50,174 nucleotides of DNA from assembly GCA_020025255.1 (NCBI GenBank), contig JAHHSK010000005.1:1-50174 (forward strand). Direction: 5' to 3'. The notes beneath the pieces are model-generated. The model searched no databases. It was given only the letters and a program-made list of their open reading frames with translations, and was not told where the DNA came from. The DNA comes from Ruthenibacterium sp. (GTDB taxonomy: Bacteria > Bacillota > Clostridia > Oscillospirales > Ruminococcaceae). Shown here piece after piece: positions 13,266 to 21,981 of the stretch; position 1 is the first letter of the stretch, and each line of letters starts with the position of its first letter. The translations under genes and the position numbers were made by a program.

Positions 13266-15671
13266 TTATTTTACTGCAAGATTTACCAATTTGCCGGGCA
13301 CATAAATTTCCTTGCAAATTGTTTTGCCCGCAATCTCCTTGGCTACGGCCGGTTCTGCCTTTGCCGCAGAAATGGCCTCCTCTTTTGAAATATCGGATGC
13401 CACCATTCGTTTTGCACGCAGTTTCCCATTGACCTGCACAACGATTTCCACCATGCTGTCCACACACTTGGCCTCATCATACTGCGGCCACTCGGCGTGC
13501 GCCAGCTGCCCTTCAAATCCGTTCTGGCACCACATTTCCTCGGTGATGTGCGGTGCAAACGGATTCAGCAGCACAAGCAAGGTGCGCAGTTCCCCGCGCG
13601 TGACGGTTTTCCGGTTATACATCTCATTGATCAGGCTCATCATGGCAGCAATGGCTGTATTCATTTTAAGCTGTTCAATATCGTCGGTGACCTTGCGGAT
13701 CGTCCGATGCATCGTGCTTTCCAGTTCCTTGGAATAATCCGGTGCATCCGTCAGCATCTCCGTCAGACCCCATACGCGCTCCAGGAAACGACGGCAGCCC
13801 TTGATGGATTCTGTGTTCCACGGCGCACTTTTTTCAAAATCACCGATAAACATTTCATAAAGGCGCATGGTATCCGCACCATATTCCGCTACGATGTCAT
13901 CCGGATTGACCACGTTTCCGCGGCTTTTGGACATCTTTTCCCCGTTTTCACCCAGAATCATTCCGTGGCTGGTTCTCTTTTTGTAGGGTTCCTTCGTCGG
14001 CACTACACCGATGTCATACAGGAATTTATGCCAAAAGCGGCTGTACAGCAAATGCAGCGTGGTGTGCTCCATGCCGCCGTTATACCAATCGACCGGCCCC
14101 CAATATTTTACCGCTTCGGGGCTGACAAGCTGCTCTTCATTGTGCGGATCCATATAGCGCAGATAATACCAGGATGACCCTGCCCACTGGGGCATGGTAT
14201 CCGTTTCGCGCTTAGCCGGGCCGCCGCAGCACGGACAGGTTGTATTGACCCATTCCGTCTGGCGGGACAGCGGGCTTTCTCCGTCGTCCGTCGGTTCAAA
14301 ATCCTTGATTTCCGGCAGACGCAGCGGCAGCTCACTTTCCGGCAGCGGCTGCCAGCCGCATTTTTCGCAATACACCATCGGGATCGGCTCGCCCCAATAA
14401 CGCTGGCGGCTGAACACCCAATCCCGCAGCTTGAAGTTGGTTTTCGGTGTTCCGATTTTCTTTTCTTCAAGATATTGGGTAATTGCCTTTTTCGCTTCTT
14501 CTACGCTCATGCCGTCAAGGAATCCGCTGTTCACCATAACGCCGGTGGCACAGTCAGTAAACGCTTCCTTCGTTACATCGCCGCCCTTGACGACTTCGAT
14601 GATCGGCAGGTCAAATTTCTTTGCAAAGGCATAGTCTCGGTCATCATGCGCCGGAACCGCCATAATAGCACCGGTGCCATAGCTGATCAGGACGTAATCC
14701 GAAATAAAAATCGGGATTTCCCTGCCGTTCACCGGATTTATCGCACGCACGCCTTCCAATCGCACGCCCGTTTTTTCCTTTGCCAGCTCAGTGCGTTCAA
14801 AATCGCTTTTCTTCGCAGCTTCCTGCTGGTACGCGCGCACCTCATCCATGTTAGCGATCTTTCCGGCCCATTTTTCAACACAGGGATGCTCCGGCGAAAT
14901 AACCATGTACGTTGCGCCGAACAGCGTGTCGGGACGGGTGGTGTAAATCATCAGCTCATCGCCGGCCGTGGTTGCGAATTTTACTTCGGCACCATGGCTG
15001 CGCCCGATCCAGTTTTTCTGCTGTGCGATCACGCGGTCAATAAAATCCAGACCTTCCAGATCATCGATCAGCCGATCGGCATATTCTGTGATTTTCAGCA
15101 TCCACTGGCTTTTTACGCGGTGCACTACTTCACCGCCGCAGCGTTCACAAACACCGTTCACCACTTCTTCGTTGGCAAGAACGACCTTGCAGCTGGTGCA
15201 CCAGTTTACATTCATTTCCTTTTTGTAGGCAAGACCCTTTTTGTACAGCTGCAGAAAGATCCACTGCGTCCATTTGTAATAAGCCGGATCCGTCGTATTG
15301 ATTTCGCGCTGCCAGTCAAAAGAAATCCCAAGGCTCTTGAGCTGACTTTTGAATCGTGCCACATTCTTTGCGGTAACGATTTCCGGATGAATGTGGTTTT
15401 TCATCGCATAGTTTTCCGTCGGCAGGCCGAATGCATCCCAGCCCATGGGATACAGCACATTATAACCGCACAGACGCTTTTTGCGCGCAACGATATCCAG
15501 CGCCGTATAGCTGCGCGGATGTCCCACATGCAGACCCTGGCCGGACGGATAGGGAAATTCGACCAGTGCATAATATTTCGGAAGCGTGAAATCCTGTTTT
15601 GCTGCAAAGGTATTTTCCTCTTCCCATATTTGCTGCCATTTTTTTTCGATTGCTTTAAAATCGTACTTCAT
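13266..15671 (-). CDS. leuS: Leucyl-tRNA synthetase
   Basis: Class I synthetase that charges tRNA-Leu and edits mischarged residues. About 801 residues. The HIGH-type motif is HVGH within YPSGQGLHVGHPRSYTALD near residue 48, and KMSKS lies near 579-583 within the connective KMSKSRGNVVNPDD. The CP1 editing domain lies between them, with the zinc-like sets CTSCKVV...CERC and CEKCGW...CPCCGG. A C-terminal anticodon-binding region ends near KLVNLAVK. The family usually begins at MKYDF, so ATG at 15671 is chosen; a GTG three codons earlier (15680) is also possible. No T-box leader is present because rsfS ends only 26 bases upstream, so leuS is co-transcribed with rsfS and the genes before it. Confidence 0.97.
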   Translation of the reverse strand: MKYDFKAIEKKWQQIWEEENTFAAKQDFTLPKYYALVEFPYPSGQGLHVGHPRSYTALDIVARKKRLCGYNVLYPMGWDAFGLPTENYAMKNHIHPEIVTAKNVARFKSQLKSLGISFDWQREINTTDPAYYKWTQWIFLQLYKKGLAYKKEMNVNWCTSCKVVLANEEVVNGVCERCGGEVVHRVKSQWMLKITEYADRLIDDLEGLDFIDRVIAQQKNWIGRSHGAEVKFATTAGDELMIYTTRPDTLFGATYMVISPEHPCVEKWAGKIANMDEVRAYQQEAAKKSDFERTELAKEKTGVRLEGVRAINPVNGREIPIFISDYVLISYGTGAIMAVPAHDDRDYAFAKKFDLPIIEVVKGGDVTKEAFTDCATGVMVNSGFLDGMSVEEAKKAITQYLEEKKIGTPKTNFKLRDWVFSRQRYWGEPIPMVYCEKCGWQPLPESELPLRLPEIKDFEPTDDGESPLSRQTEWVNTTCPCCGGPAKRETDTMPQWAGSSWYYLRYMDPHNEEQLVSPEAVKYWGPVDWYNGGMEHTTLHLLYSRFWHKFLYDIGVVPTKEPYKKRTSHGMILGENGEKMSKSRGNVVNPDDIVAEYGADTMRLYEMFIGDFEKSAPWNTESIKGCRRFLERVWGLTEMLTDAPDYSKELESTMHRTIRKVTDDIEQLKMNTAIAAMMSLINEMYNRKTVTRGELRTLLVLLNPFAPHITEEMWCQNGFEGQLAHAEWPQYDEAKCVDSMVEIVVQVNGKLRAKRMVASDISKEEAISAAKAEPAVAKEIAGKTICKEIYVPGKLVNLAVK

Positions 15672-15697
15672 TTTTCTCACATCCCAAAAGATTTACT

Positions 15698-16051
15698 TTA
15701 TTCCTCGATGAAGTTCATGGGTATTTCTTCCCCGTCAGCCCACAGATGATCCAGATCATAATAATCGCGTGCTTCCGGGCTGAATACATGCACGATCACA
15801 TGCCCGTAATCCAGGATAAACCAGTTCTGCGTTTGGAAGCCCTCTGTGCGCACAGGGGCAACTCCTTCTTCCTTCAAACGGAACTCCGCTTCCTCTGCAA
15901 GGCTTTTTACATGGGTGGACGATGTTCCGCTGGCGATGACAAAATAATCGGCCAAAACCGTTAAATCCTGCACCTTCAGCACCTTAACGCGGGTCGCTTT
16001 TTTACTATCCAGTATCGCAGCAATCTTTGTTGCCAGTTCTTTTGCTTCCAT
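15698..16051 (-). CDS. rsfS: Ribosome silencing factor RsfS
   Basis: 117-residue protein of the RsfS/YbeB/Iojap family that binds L14 and blocks subunit joining when nutrients fall. Typical segments are DLTVLADYFVIASGTSSTHV, then PVRTEGFQTQNWFILDYGHVIVHVFSPEAR and DLDHLWADGEEI near the end. AGGAGTG precedes the ATG. It lies between the LCP pair and leuS, the order seen in many Clostridia (yqeK-LCP-rsfS-leuS). Sure of the family. Confidence 0.96.
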   Translation of the reverse strand: MEAKELATKIAAILDSKKATRVKVLKVQDLTVLADYFVIASGTSSTHVKSLAEEAEFRLKEEGVAPVRTEGFQTQNWFILDYGHVIVHVFSPEARDYYDLDHLWADGEEIPMNFIEE

Positions 16052-16107
16052 TTGTACACTCCTGTTATTGTAAAATAAATGAATTCATAATCCGTCCGTC
16101 ATGTCAT

Positions 16108-17418
16108 TTACGGCGCACCGGTGGCTTCGGCTCCCACCATATCCACTTCACCCATGCGGCGAACCTCTGCGCCGATGACCTGGGAACGTGTAGGCCAATC
16201 CTTCGATGTAATCTGCGATGCCGTGATCGGCTGATCGGCCGGACGGAAATACTGGTTCAGGAATTCGGCTGTTTCCGCCTTGCCGCACACCATTACATCC
16301 TGTCCATGATACAGCTCACCGCGCGCAACCGGCAATCGCCCTATAATGATATTTTCGCTTGGGATCGTAAGCACGCTGATTCCAAGCTGCACAAGCTCCA
16401 TGAAATTAAGGCTTGTATTGATATACGCCTGCACCACAGGCATCAGCTTGATGATATCGCCAACCGTCGCACTGCGCACCCGGCGGAACATTGCCGAATA
16501 AAAATACTGCTGGTTTGCAAGACGGTCGATATCGCCGCGCGGGGTTGCAGAGGCATCCTTGCGCTGGCGCAGGAAGAATTCACATTCTTCGCCCTTCAGT
16601 CTGCGCCATCCCTGCTCCAGACGGCTGCCGTTGTATTCCATGGTTTTGGGAACGTAAACATCAATTCCATCAAACGTATCCACAATCGCACGCAGAGAAT
16701 CCATATCGATTGTAACATAATCATCGATCGGCAGCCCGAACGTGCTTGTGATATATTGTGCCAGCGTGTTCACACGGTTCTGTGTATCGGCAGAATTGGC
16801 AAAAATGCCGTTGATCTTGCCCGCCGAGCCGCCGATTTCCCCAACAAACGTATCGCGCGGGATCTGAAGCATTTTCATCGAATGCTCTGAACCATCAACC
16901 CGCACATACATGATCATATCCGTCTGTCCGATCGGGTCACGCTGCACTGCATCCGCTGTGCTGTAATCAATGCCCAGCACCAGCAGGTTGATCGTACCTT
17001 CCAGATCTTTCGGTACGATCTGCTGTGCTTCGCTGGACGGTTTTTCCAGTTCACCCATTTCCCCGGTGCGGAAAATACTGCTCACAAACCAGTTGATTCC
17101 CCCGTACGCCAGTGCTAAAACAAGGGCAATGCTTACCAGTACCGTCATCAGCTTTTTGCCGAAGCTCTTTTTTTTGCGGCGCTTTCGGGCGGGGCGTGCC
17201 GATGGCCGGGCACCCGCAGAAGGATTTCTTCTTGCCGGCACATCATATGCCGGGCTGGTGCGGTGATTTTTTGATGATGCCGGCGAAGCCGCGCGCTGCG
17301 CAGAGCCTGCCGCCTTTCGAACCGATGTGCCCGCTGCATGCGGGCCGGACGGACGCCGTGTGGTATTTCTTCGAGCGCGGGAAATATCAATGGATCGGGA
17401 ATTGTGCCGTCTGTTCAA
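16108..17418 (-). CDS. LCP (LytR-CpsA-Psr) family wall-polymer ligase, copy 2
   Basis: 436-residue membrane enzyme of the family that transfers undecaprenyl-linked polymers to peptidoglycan on the outer face of the membrane. A long basic, arginine/serine/proline-rich cytoplasmic tail (1-72) precedes one membrane helix (about 73-97). The LCP domain is seen from LLVLGIDYSTAD through TDMIMYVRVDGSEHSMKMLQIPRDTFV to later arginine-bearing FLRQRKDA...DRLANQQYF. The start is TTG at 17418, with GGAGGAG eight bases ahead. It is a clear paralogue of the gene 53 bases upstream: both tails begin with similar N/S-R-x-I-D-x-SRAR patterns. Substrate polymer unknown. Confidence 0.92.
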   Translation of the reverse strand: MNRRHNSRSIDISRARRNTTRRPSGPHAAGTSVRKAAGSAQRAASPASSKNHRTSPAYDVPARRNPSAGARPSARPARKRRKKKSFGKKLMTVLVSIALVLALAYGGINWFVSSIFRTGEMGELEKPSSEAQQIVPKDLEGTINLLVLGIDYSTADAVQRDPIGQTDMIMYVRVDGSEHSMKMLQIPRDTFVGEIGGSAGKINGIFANSADTQNRVNTLAQYITSTFGLPIDDYVTIDMDSLRAIVDTFDGIDVYVPKTMEYNGSRLEQGWRRLKGEECEFFLRQRKDASATPRGDIDRLANQQYFYSAMFRRVRSATVGDIIKLMPVVQAYINTSLNFMELVQLGISVLTIPSENIIIGRLPVARGELYHGQDVMVCGKAETAEFLNQYFRPADQPITASQITSKDWPTRSQVIGAEVRRMGEVDMVGAEATGAP

Positions 17419-17471
17419 ATCTTACTCCTCCGATGAATCCGGCGATACAGACAGTGGTTCACGAGTATCGC

Positions 17472-18794
17472 TTAGTTTTGATGTTGTGCATCCATACCTT
17501 CGGAAGCCACTTCGTTCATAGTGTTCATAGCAACTTCCGTCGCTCCTCCCGTCGTGGGCCATTCCGGTGTTCCGATCTGTTCTGCACTGATCGGGCGGTC
17601 TGCCGGACGGAAATACTGATTCAGAAAATCTGCCGTTTCTTTTTTTGCAACCACAACCGGGGAATGTTTTCCGTTATACTTTTCTGCCGCAGCATACACC
17701 GGAATCCGACCCATAGAAATATTGGCACCATCCATGGTGCTCACTTCGATGGCCATACTCATAAGATCCAGCGTGCTGATATCCGTGCGCAGATAATATT
17801 CCGCAACCGGCAGAAGGTTGACGATATCCCCTACGGATGCGGTTTTCAGCCGTCGAAACAGCGCTGCATAGAACTGGCGCTGCATTACAAGCCGATCGAT
17901 GTCGGCACGGGGAAGGCCCTGCCGATAACGCAGGAAAAATTCACACTGCTCCCCATTCAAAGTGCGCCAGCCCTGCAGCAGTTCCCCTTCGAGCGCATGG
18001 GTCGTTTCGTTATAATACCGCATATCGCGCGGAATATAGATTTCGATCCCGTAAAATGCATCCACAACCGCTTTCAGCCCATCGATATCAATGGTAACAT
18101 AATTATCGATCGGAAGCCCGAAGCTTTTTTGAATATAATCACTCAAAGCGCCAAGCCCGTTTCCCGCATCTACATTATGTGCGAGGATCCCGTTGATTTT
18201 ACCGGCATTCCCGCCTTCCTGCCCTACAAAGATATCGCGCGGGAACTGGATCATCTGCATGGTGTGCTCGTTCGCATTCAGCCGCACATACATGATCATA
18301 TCCGTATTGGGATGTTTTTTATCGCGCTGGATCGGATCATCACTGTCGTAATCCAAGCCCAGCACCAGGATATTTTTCACGCCCTTCATATCCGGCGGGA
18401 CGATTGTTTCCTCATTGCCCTGCGGATTCGTGTTCGTGGGATTCAAAGACCCCAGTTCACTTTCATTCATTATGCTGTCAGCATACCAATACACCGCACC
18501 GGCGGATACAAATACGAGCAGCAAAACACATACGACCGCCGACCATACCCGTTTGCTTGTTTTTCTTGCTTTTTTCCGCCTTGCCGCGGACGTTCTTTCC
18601 GGCTGCGCATTTGCCGTATTGCGTGCAGCCGCGCGCGGATCCGGCTGATTGTGCGGGCGGGGCGGGTTTTGAGCCGGCCGATGCTGCGTCCCGGCTGTAT
18701 GCTGCGGGGCAGCCGCGGATGACGTCATTCTTTGTCGATTCTGCACTCGTGCACGAGAAAGATCAATCGGACGATTTATCTGTGATCTGCTCAT
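17472..18794 (-). CDS. LCP (LytR-CpsA-Psr) family wall-polymer ligase, copy 1
   Basis: 440-residue paralogue of the next gene with the same layout: basic tail (1-78; INRPIDLSRARVQNRQ), a membrane helix near 83-108 (VWSAVVCVLLLVFVSAGAVY), then the LCP domain with ILVLGLDYDSDDPIQRD, TDMIMYVRLNANEHTMQMI, QFPRDIFVG and FFLRYRQGLPRADIDRLV. Its ATG overlaps the yqeK stop by four bases (ATGA), with GGAGGAG inside yqeK. The two LCP genes look like a tandem duplication whose C-terminal segments (NQYFRPADRPISAEQI) remain alike. Which polymer each attaches is unknown. Confidence 0.93.
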   Translation of the reverse strand: MSRSQINRPIDLSRARVQNRQRMTSSAAAPQHTAGTQHRPAQNPPRPHNQPDPRAAARNTANAQPERTSAARRKKARKTSKRVWSAVVCVLLLVFVSAGAVYWYADSIMNESELGSLNPTNTNPQGNEETIVPPDMKGVKNILVLGLDYDSDDPIQRDKKHPNTDMIMYVRLNANEHTMQMIQFPRDIFVGQEGGNAGKINGILAHNVDAGNGLGALSDYIQKSFGLPIDNYVTIDIDGLKAVVDAFYGIEIYIPRDMRYYNETTHALEGELLQGWRTLNGEQCEFFLRYRQGLPRADIDRLVMQRQFYAALFRRLKTASVGDIVNLLPVAEYYLRTDISTLDLMSMAIEVSTMDGANISMGRIPVYAAAEKYNGKHSPVVVAKKETADFLNQYFRPADRPISAEQIGTPEWPTTGGATEVAMNTMNEVASEGMDAQHQN

Positions 18795-19375
18795 CGCTGT
18801 TCTCCTCCGTAATACTGCCTGCGCTGCTGTGCATAAGCGAGAATGGTCTGTTCATCCACCGCTTTTCCCTTTTCCCTGAGCCATTCGATCGAAAGGCCGA
18901 GTGCTTCGATCATCGTTTTGTCCAAATCTTTCATTGCATGACGGCGCAGCATTTCCGCTTCCGGATACGTCCGCTCACTGCTTGCCATATCGGCAAGATA
19001 AATGATTTTGTCCAGTTTTGTCATATCCACGCGTCCGGTCGTGTGGCAGCGCACCGCCGAAAGGATTTCTTCATCCTCCACGCCGTATTTTGTCTGCGCA
19101 AGGATCGCCGCGGCAGCGCCGTGCCACACGGGCGGGTCTCTTTTTGCCGCGTTTCCTGCTATTATAGCATTTTCCTCAAATATCTGCAATAATTGTTCTT
19201 TCGGCATTTCCTTTGCCATATCATGCAAAATCGCGGCAAGTGCCGCCTTTTCGGGATCTGCACCGTGCTGCTTTGCCAGCTGTACTGCCAAATTTTTGAC
19301 ATTGCAGGTATGCTCATACCTCTTTGCTGAAAGGTTTCGTTTTACCAGCCGTCTTGCTTCCTCTACCGAAATCAA
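18791..19375 (-). CDS. yqeK: YqeK-family HD hydrolase (bis(5'-nucleosyl)-tetraphosphatase)
   Basis: 194-residue HD-domain hydrolase that in this family splits Ap4A symmetrically. The metal-binding pattern is visible as RYEHTCNVKNLAVQLA (His near 22), HD in LAAILHDMAKEM (about 48-49), a following His in WHGAAAA and AVRCHTTGR with D in YLADMAS. The start is TTG at 19375 behind AGAGGCGG. It follows nadD by 15 bases and overlaps the first LCP gene, matching the conserved nadD-yqeK-rsfS neighbourhood. Confidence 0.92.
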   Translation of the reverse strand: MISVEEARRLVKRNLSAKRYEHTCNVKNLAVQLAKQHGADPEKAALAAILHDMAKEMPKEQLLQIFEENAIIAGNAAKRDPPVWHGAAAAILAQTKYGVEDEEILSAVRCHTTGRVDMTKLDKIIYLADMASSERTYPEAEMLRRHAMKDLDKTMIEALGLSIEWLREKGKAVDEQTILAYAQQRRQYYGGEQR

Positions 19376-19390
19376 CTTGAACCGCCTCTT

Positions 19391-20017
19391 TCATTCTGTG
19401 CTTCGTTCTCTTTCCTTCCTATAAAGGCCGTGCCGCTCAATATATTCCGCTACCGATCCCGGCAGCAGCTGCTGTGCCGGTTTTCCCTGCTGCAGCGCCG
19501 CCCTGACCTGTGTGGATGACACGGCAACTACCGGTGCTTTTGTCAAGATGACGCGTCCGCCTTGCTGCCGAAGCTCCTGCGCTGCGCTATGCGCGGCAGC
19601 GGCATCCTCATTGCGCCGAACCTGTGCAACAATAATTAGACGGCGCAAAAGCTCTTTATATTCCACCCAGTTGTGAAACCACAGCAGCATGTCGCTTCCC
19701 ATAGGAAAATAAAGCTGCGCTTTGGGATATTCTTCGCCCAATTCGCGCACCGTATCGATCGTATAGCTTTTGCCGCCGCGCTCAATTTCCCTTGTATCGA
19801 TAATAAGGTTTTCAAAAAGGGGCCGGAAGCATTCGCACATTGCAGCGCGCATTGTGCCGGGTGTGCTGCCTGCCGCCTTATGCGGCGGTATTCCGGAAGG
19901 CATTACCAGCACCTGATCCGGCTGCACCGCAGCGATTGCTTCCCGCAGCAGCGCGATATGACCGTTATGCGGCGGATCGAACGTGCCGCCAAACAGGATG
20001 ATTTTCTGCGGTTCCAT
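19391..20017 (-). CDS. nadD: Nicotinate-nucleotide adenylyltransferase
   Basis: Transfers AMP from ATP to nicotinate mononucleotide, the step before NAD synthetase. 208 residues, with the nucleotidyltransferase signature GGTFDPPHNGHIALL (10-24; HxGH-type) and, near the C-terminus, VSSTQVRAALQQG (ISSTxIR motif). AGAGGCAG precedes the ATG. It lies 10 bases from yhbY and 15 from yqeK, the standard Firmicute order. Confidence 0.96.
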   Translation of the reverse strand: MEPQKIILFGGTFDPPHNGHIALLREAIAAVQPDQVLVMPSGIPPHKAAGSTPGTMRAAMCECFRPLFENLIIDTREIERGGKSYTIDTVRELGEEYPKAQLYFPMGSDMLLWFHNWVEYKELLRRLIIVAQVRRNEDAAAAHSAAQELRQQGGRVILTKAPVVAVSSTQVRAALQQGKPAQQLLPGSVAEYIERHGLYRKERERSTE

Positions 20018-20027
20018 AAGCTGCCTC

Positions 20028-20324
20028 TTATTTCAAAAGATCTGCGTATTTGCTGTCCTTTTTCTTCTGCTTATAAAGCACAAATCGGGAGCCGATTGCC
20101 TGTACGCATTCGCTGCCGGTTTTTTCCGCCAGGATCTCTGCCGCCTCTCTTGCGCTGTATACGCTTGTCTCCAGCACCTTCATCTTGATCAGCTCACGTG
20201 CTGCAAGACAATCTGCCGTACTTTTTATGAGCATTTCATCAATTTCGCCCTTGCCGATCTGAAATACTACGTCCAATCCGTTTGCCTGTCCGCGCAAAAT
20301 TGCGCGCTGTTTGCTTGTCAACAT
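20028..20324 (-). CDS. yhbY: YhbY-family ribosome assembly RNA-binding protein
   Basis: 98-residue CRM-domain protein that associates with pre-50S particles. The fold's GxxG loop is seen in FQIGKGEIDEML, and the start MLTSKQRAILRGQANGL is typical. AAAGGA lies before the ATG. It sits between rdgB and nadD. The gap to rdgB (46 bases) holds only the ribosome site. Confidence 0.94.
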   Translation of the reverse strand: MLTSKQRAILRGQANGLDVVFQIGKGEIDEMLIKSTADCLAARELIKMKVLETSVYSAREAAEILAEKTGSECVQAIGSRFVLYKQKKKDSKYADLLK

Positions 20325-20370
20325 ATCTTTTTTCCTTTTCTGTCTCTATTTTCTATAAAATCTGTATTTT

Positions 20371-21015
20371 TTATTGTACACTGTCCGCAATAAACTTTTC
20401 AAGTTCCGCTTCCATTTTTTTCATTGCCTGTCCACGATGACTGACTGCATCTTTTTCCTCTGCTGTCAGCTGCGCATACGAGCGTCCTTCCCGATTGACG
20501 GCAGGCGCATCCTGCCCGGGAACTCCTATATATTCCGGCACAAACAGCGGGTCATAGCCGAAGCCGTTATCCCCTTTGCGTTCCCACCCGATGCGTCCCG
20601 GACAAACCCCTTCGTATACGGCGCAGCGTCCGTCCGGCAGATACACGCACACACAGCTTGCAAAATGCGCACCGCGCTTTTCTTCGGGCACACCGGATAA
20701 TTCGCGCAGCAGCTTATCGTTATTTGCTTCATCGTCGCCATGCACGCCGCTGTAGCGCGCAGAATACACCCCCGGCGCGCCGCCAAGCGCATCGACACAC
20801 AGCCCGGAATCATCGGCAATGGTCGCACGGCCGGATGCTTCACAGATTGCCTTTGCCTTGATTTTTGCATTTTCGGCAAAGGTGGTTCCGTTTTCCTCCG
20901 GCTCCAAGGTGATCCCGGCTTCGCGCTGGCTTTGCACCGTATGACCCATACGTTCCAGAATCCGGCGCATCTCTGCCATTTTTCCTTTATTATTTGTCGC
21001 TGCAATAAAATCCAT
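20371..21015 (-). CDS. rdgB: XTP/dITP pyrophosphatase (RdgB/Ham1)
   Basis: Removes non-canonical purine nucleoside triphosphates from the nucleotide pool. 214 residues, with N-terminal AATNNKGKMAEMRRIL (SGNxxK-like), TIADDSGLCVDALGGAPGVYSARYSG in the middle and GFGYDPLFVPE, then SHRGQAM at the C-terminus, all Ham1 marks. It starts three bases after the ftsY stop, implying coupling. Confidence 0.96.
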   Translation of the reverse strand: MDFIAATNNKGKMAEMRRILERMGHTVQSQREAGITLEPEENGTTFAENAKIKAKAICEASGRATIADDSGLCVDALGGAPGVYSARYSGVHGDDEANNDKLLRELSGVPEEKRGAHFASCVCVYLPDGRCAVYEGVCPGRIGWERKGDNGFGYDPLFVPEYIGVPGQDAPAVNREGRSYAQLTAEEKDAVSHRGQAMKKMEAELEKFIADSVQ

Positions 21016-21018
21016 GAT

Positions 21019-21930
21019 TTACTCCTCACGCAGAAATAATGCCTCACTGAACGCATCGGGATCAAATTCCATAAGATCATCCATGCCTTCGCCCACGCCC
21101 ACAAAGCGCACCGGCAGACCCAGCTTTGCCTTAATGCTGATAACCGCACCGCCTTTTGCCGTCCCGTCCAGCTTTGTAAGCACAATGCCGGTCGCATTCG
21201 CGGCATCGATGAACTGGCTTGCCTGACTGATCGCGTTCTGCCCGGTGATCGCATCCAAAACCAAAAGGGTCTCCACAGTTGCGCTTTCACAGGCTTTTTT
21301 CACAACGCGGCTGATTTTGGACAGCTCGGTCATAAGGTTCTTTTTATTATGCAGCCGCCCTGCCGTATCGCAGATAACGACATCGTACTTATGCGCTGCT
21401 GCACTCTGCACTGCATCGAAAATAACGGCAGCCGGGTCGGAGCCTTCTGCATGCTTTACAACCGGCACGCCGGTACGCTCTGCCCACACACACAGCTGCT
21501 CGGATGCCGCCGCACGGAAGGTATCGCCCGCAGCCAGCAGCACACGCTTGCCCTGTTCCTTGTATAAATGTGCAAGCTTTGCGATCGAGGTCGTTTTTCC
21601 CACACCATTCACCCCGATCACAAGAATCACAGCCGGTTTGCCGGAAAGCTCCATTTCCTGTTCTGCACGCAGCATATCGGTAATGATTTTCTTGAGTGCC
21701 GTCAGTGCTTCTTCCCCGGTTTTCAGGTGTTCCCGGCGCACTACATCGTGCAGCTGCTCTACCAGTTCCATGGCAACATCTGCACCCGTATCGGCAAGGA
21801 TCAACTGTTCTTCCAGGTCTTCATACATGTCATCATCGATTTCACTTTCTGTGAGCATATTCGTGATCGAGCCAAAAATCGTATCCCGTGTTTTGCGCAG
21901 CCCTGCGCCCAGTTTTTCAAAAAATCCCAT
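21019..21930 (-). CDS. ftsY: Signal recognition particle receptor FtsY
   Basis: GTPase that docks ribosome-SRP complexes at the membrane. 303 residues: a short N domain and the G domain with GVNGVGKTT (P-loop), DTFRAAAAEQL-like DTFRAAASEQL, DTAGR and TKLDGTAKGG, ending FDPDAFSEALF. The acidic A domain of enterobacterial FtsY is lacking, as usual in Firmicutes; the start MGFFEKLGAGLRKT provides an amphipathic helix. ATG at 21930 was preferred to the ATG two codons earlier because GGAG is then correctly spaced. It follows smc, as in Bacillus, but ylxM-ffh does not follow; rdgB does. Confidence 0.96.
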   Translation of the reverse strand: MGFFEKLGAGLRKTRDTIFGSITNMLTESEIDDDMYEDLEEQLILADTGADVAMELVEQLHDVVRREHLKTGEEALTALKKIITDMLRAEQEMELSGKPAVILVIGVNGVGKTTSIAKLAHLYKEQGKRVLLAAGDTFRAAASEQLCVWAERTGVPVVKHAEGSDPAAVIFDAVQSAAAHKYDVVICDTAGRLHNKKNLMTELSKISRVVKKACESATVETLLVLDAITGQNAISQASQFIDAANATGIVLTKLDGTAKGGAVISIKAKLGLPVRFVGVGEGMDDLMEFDPDAFSEALFLREE

Positions 21931-21981
21931 TATCATGCTCCGTTCTTAATGAAGGGGTCCTATGTTCTTATGCGCGGTGTT

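Noticed and set aside
15672..15697. Possible T-box leader for leuS
   Set aside because: Only 26 bases separate rsfS from leuS; there is no room for a T-box element.
14475..15749. A 424-codon plus-strand frame across leuS
   Set aside because: Antisense to leuS, no family patterns and no initiation signals.
17112..18722. A 536-codon plus-strand open frame opposite the LCP genes
   Set aside because: It is the antisense shadow of two well-supported LCP genes; it has no ribosome site and reads as random basic, cysteine- and histidine-rich sequence.
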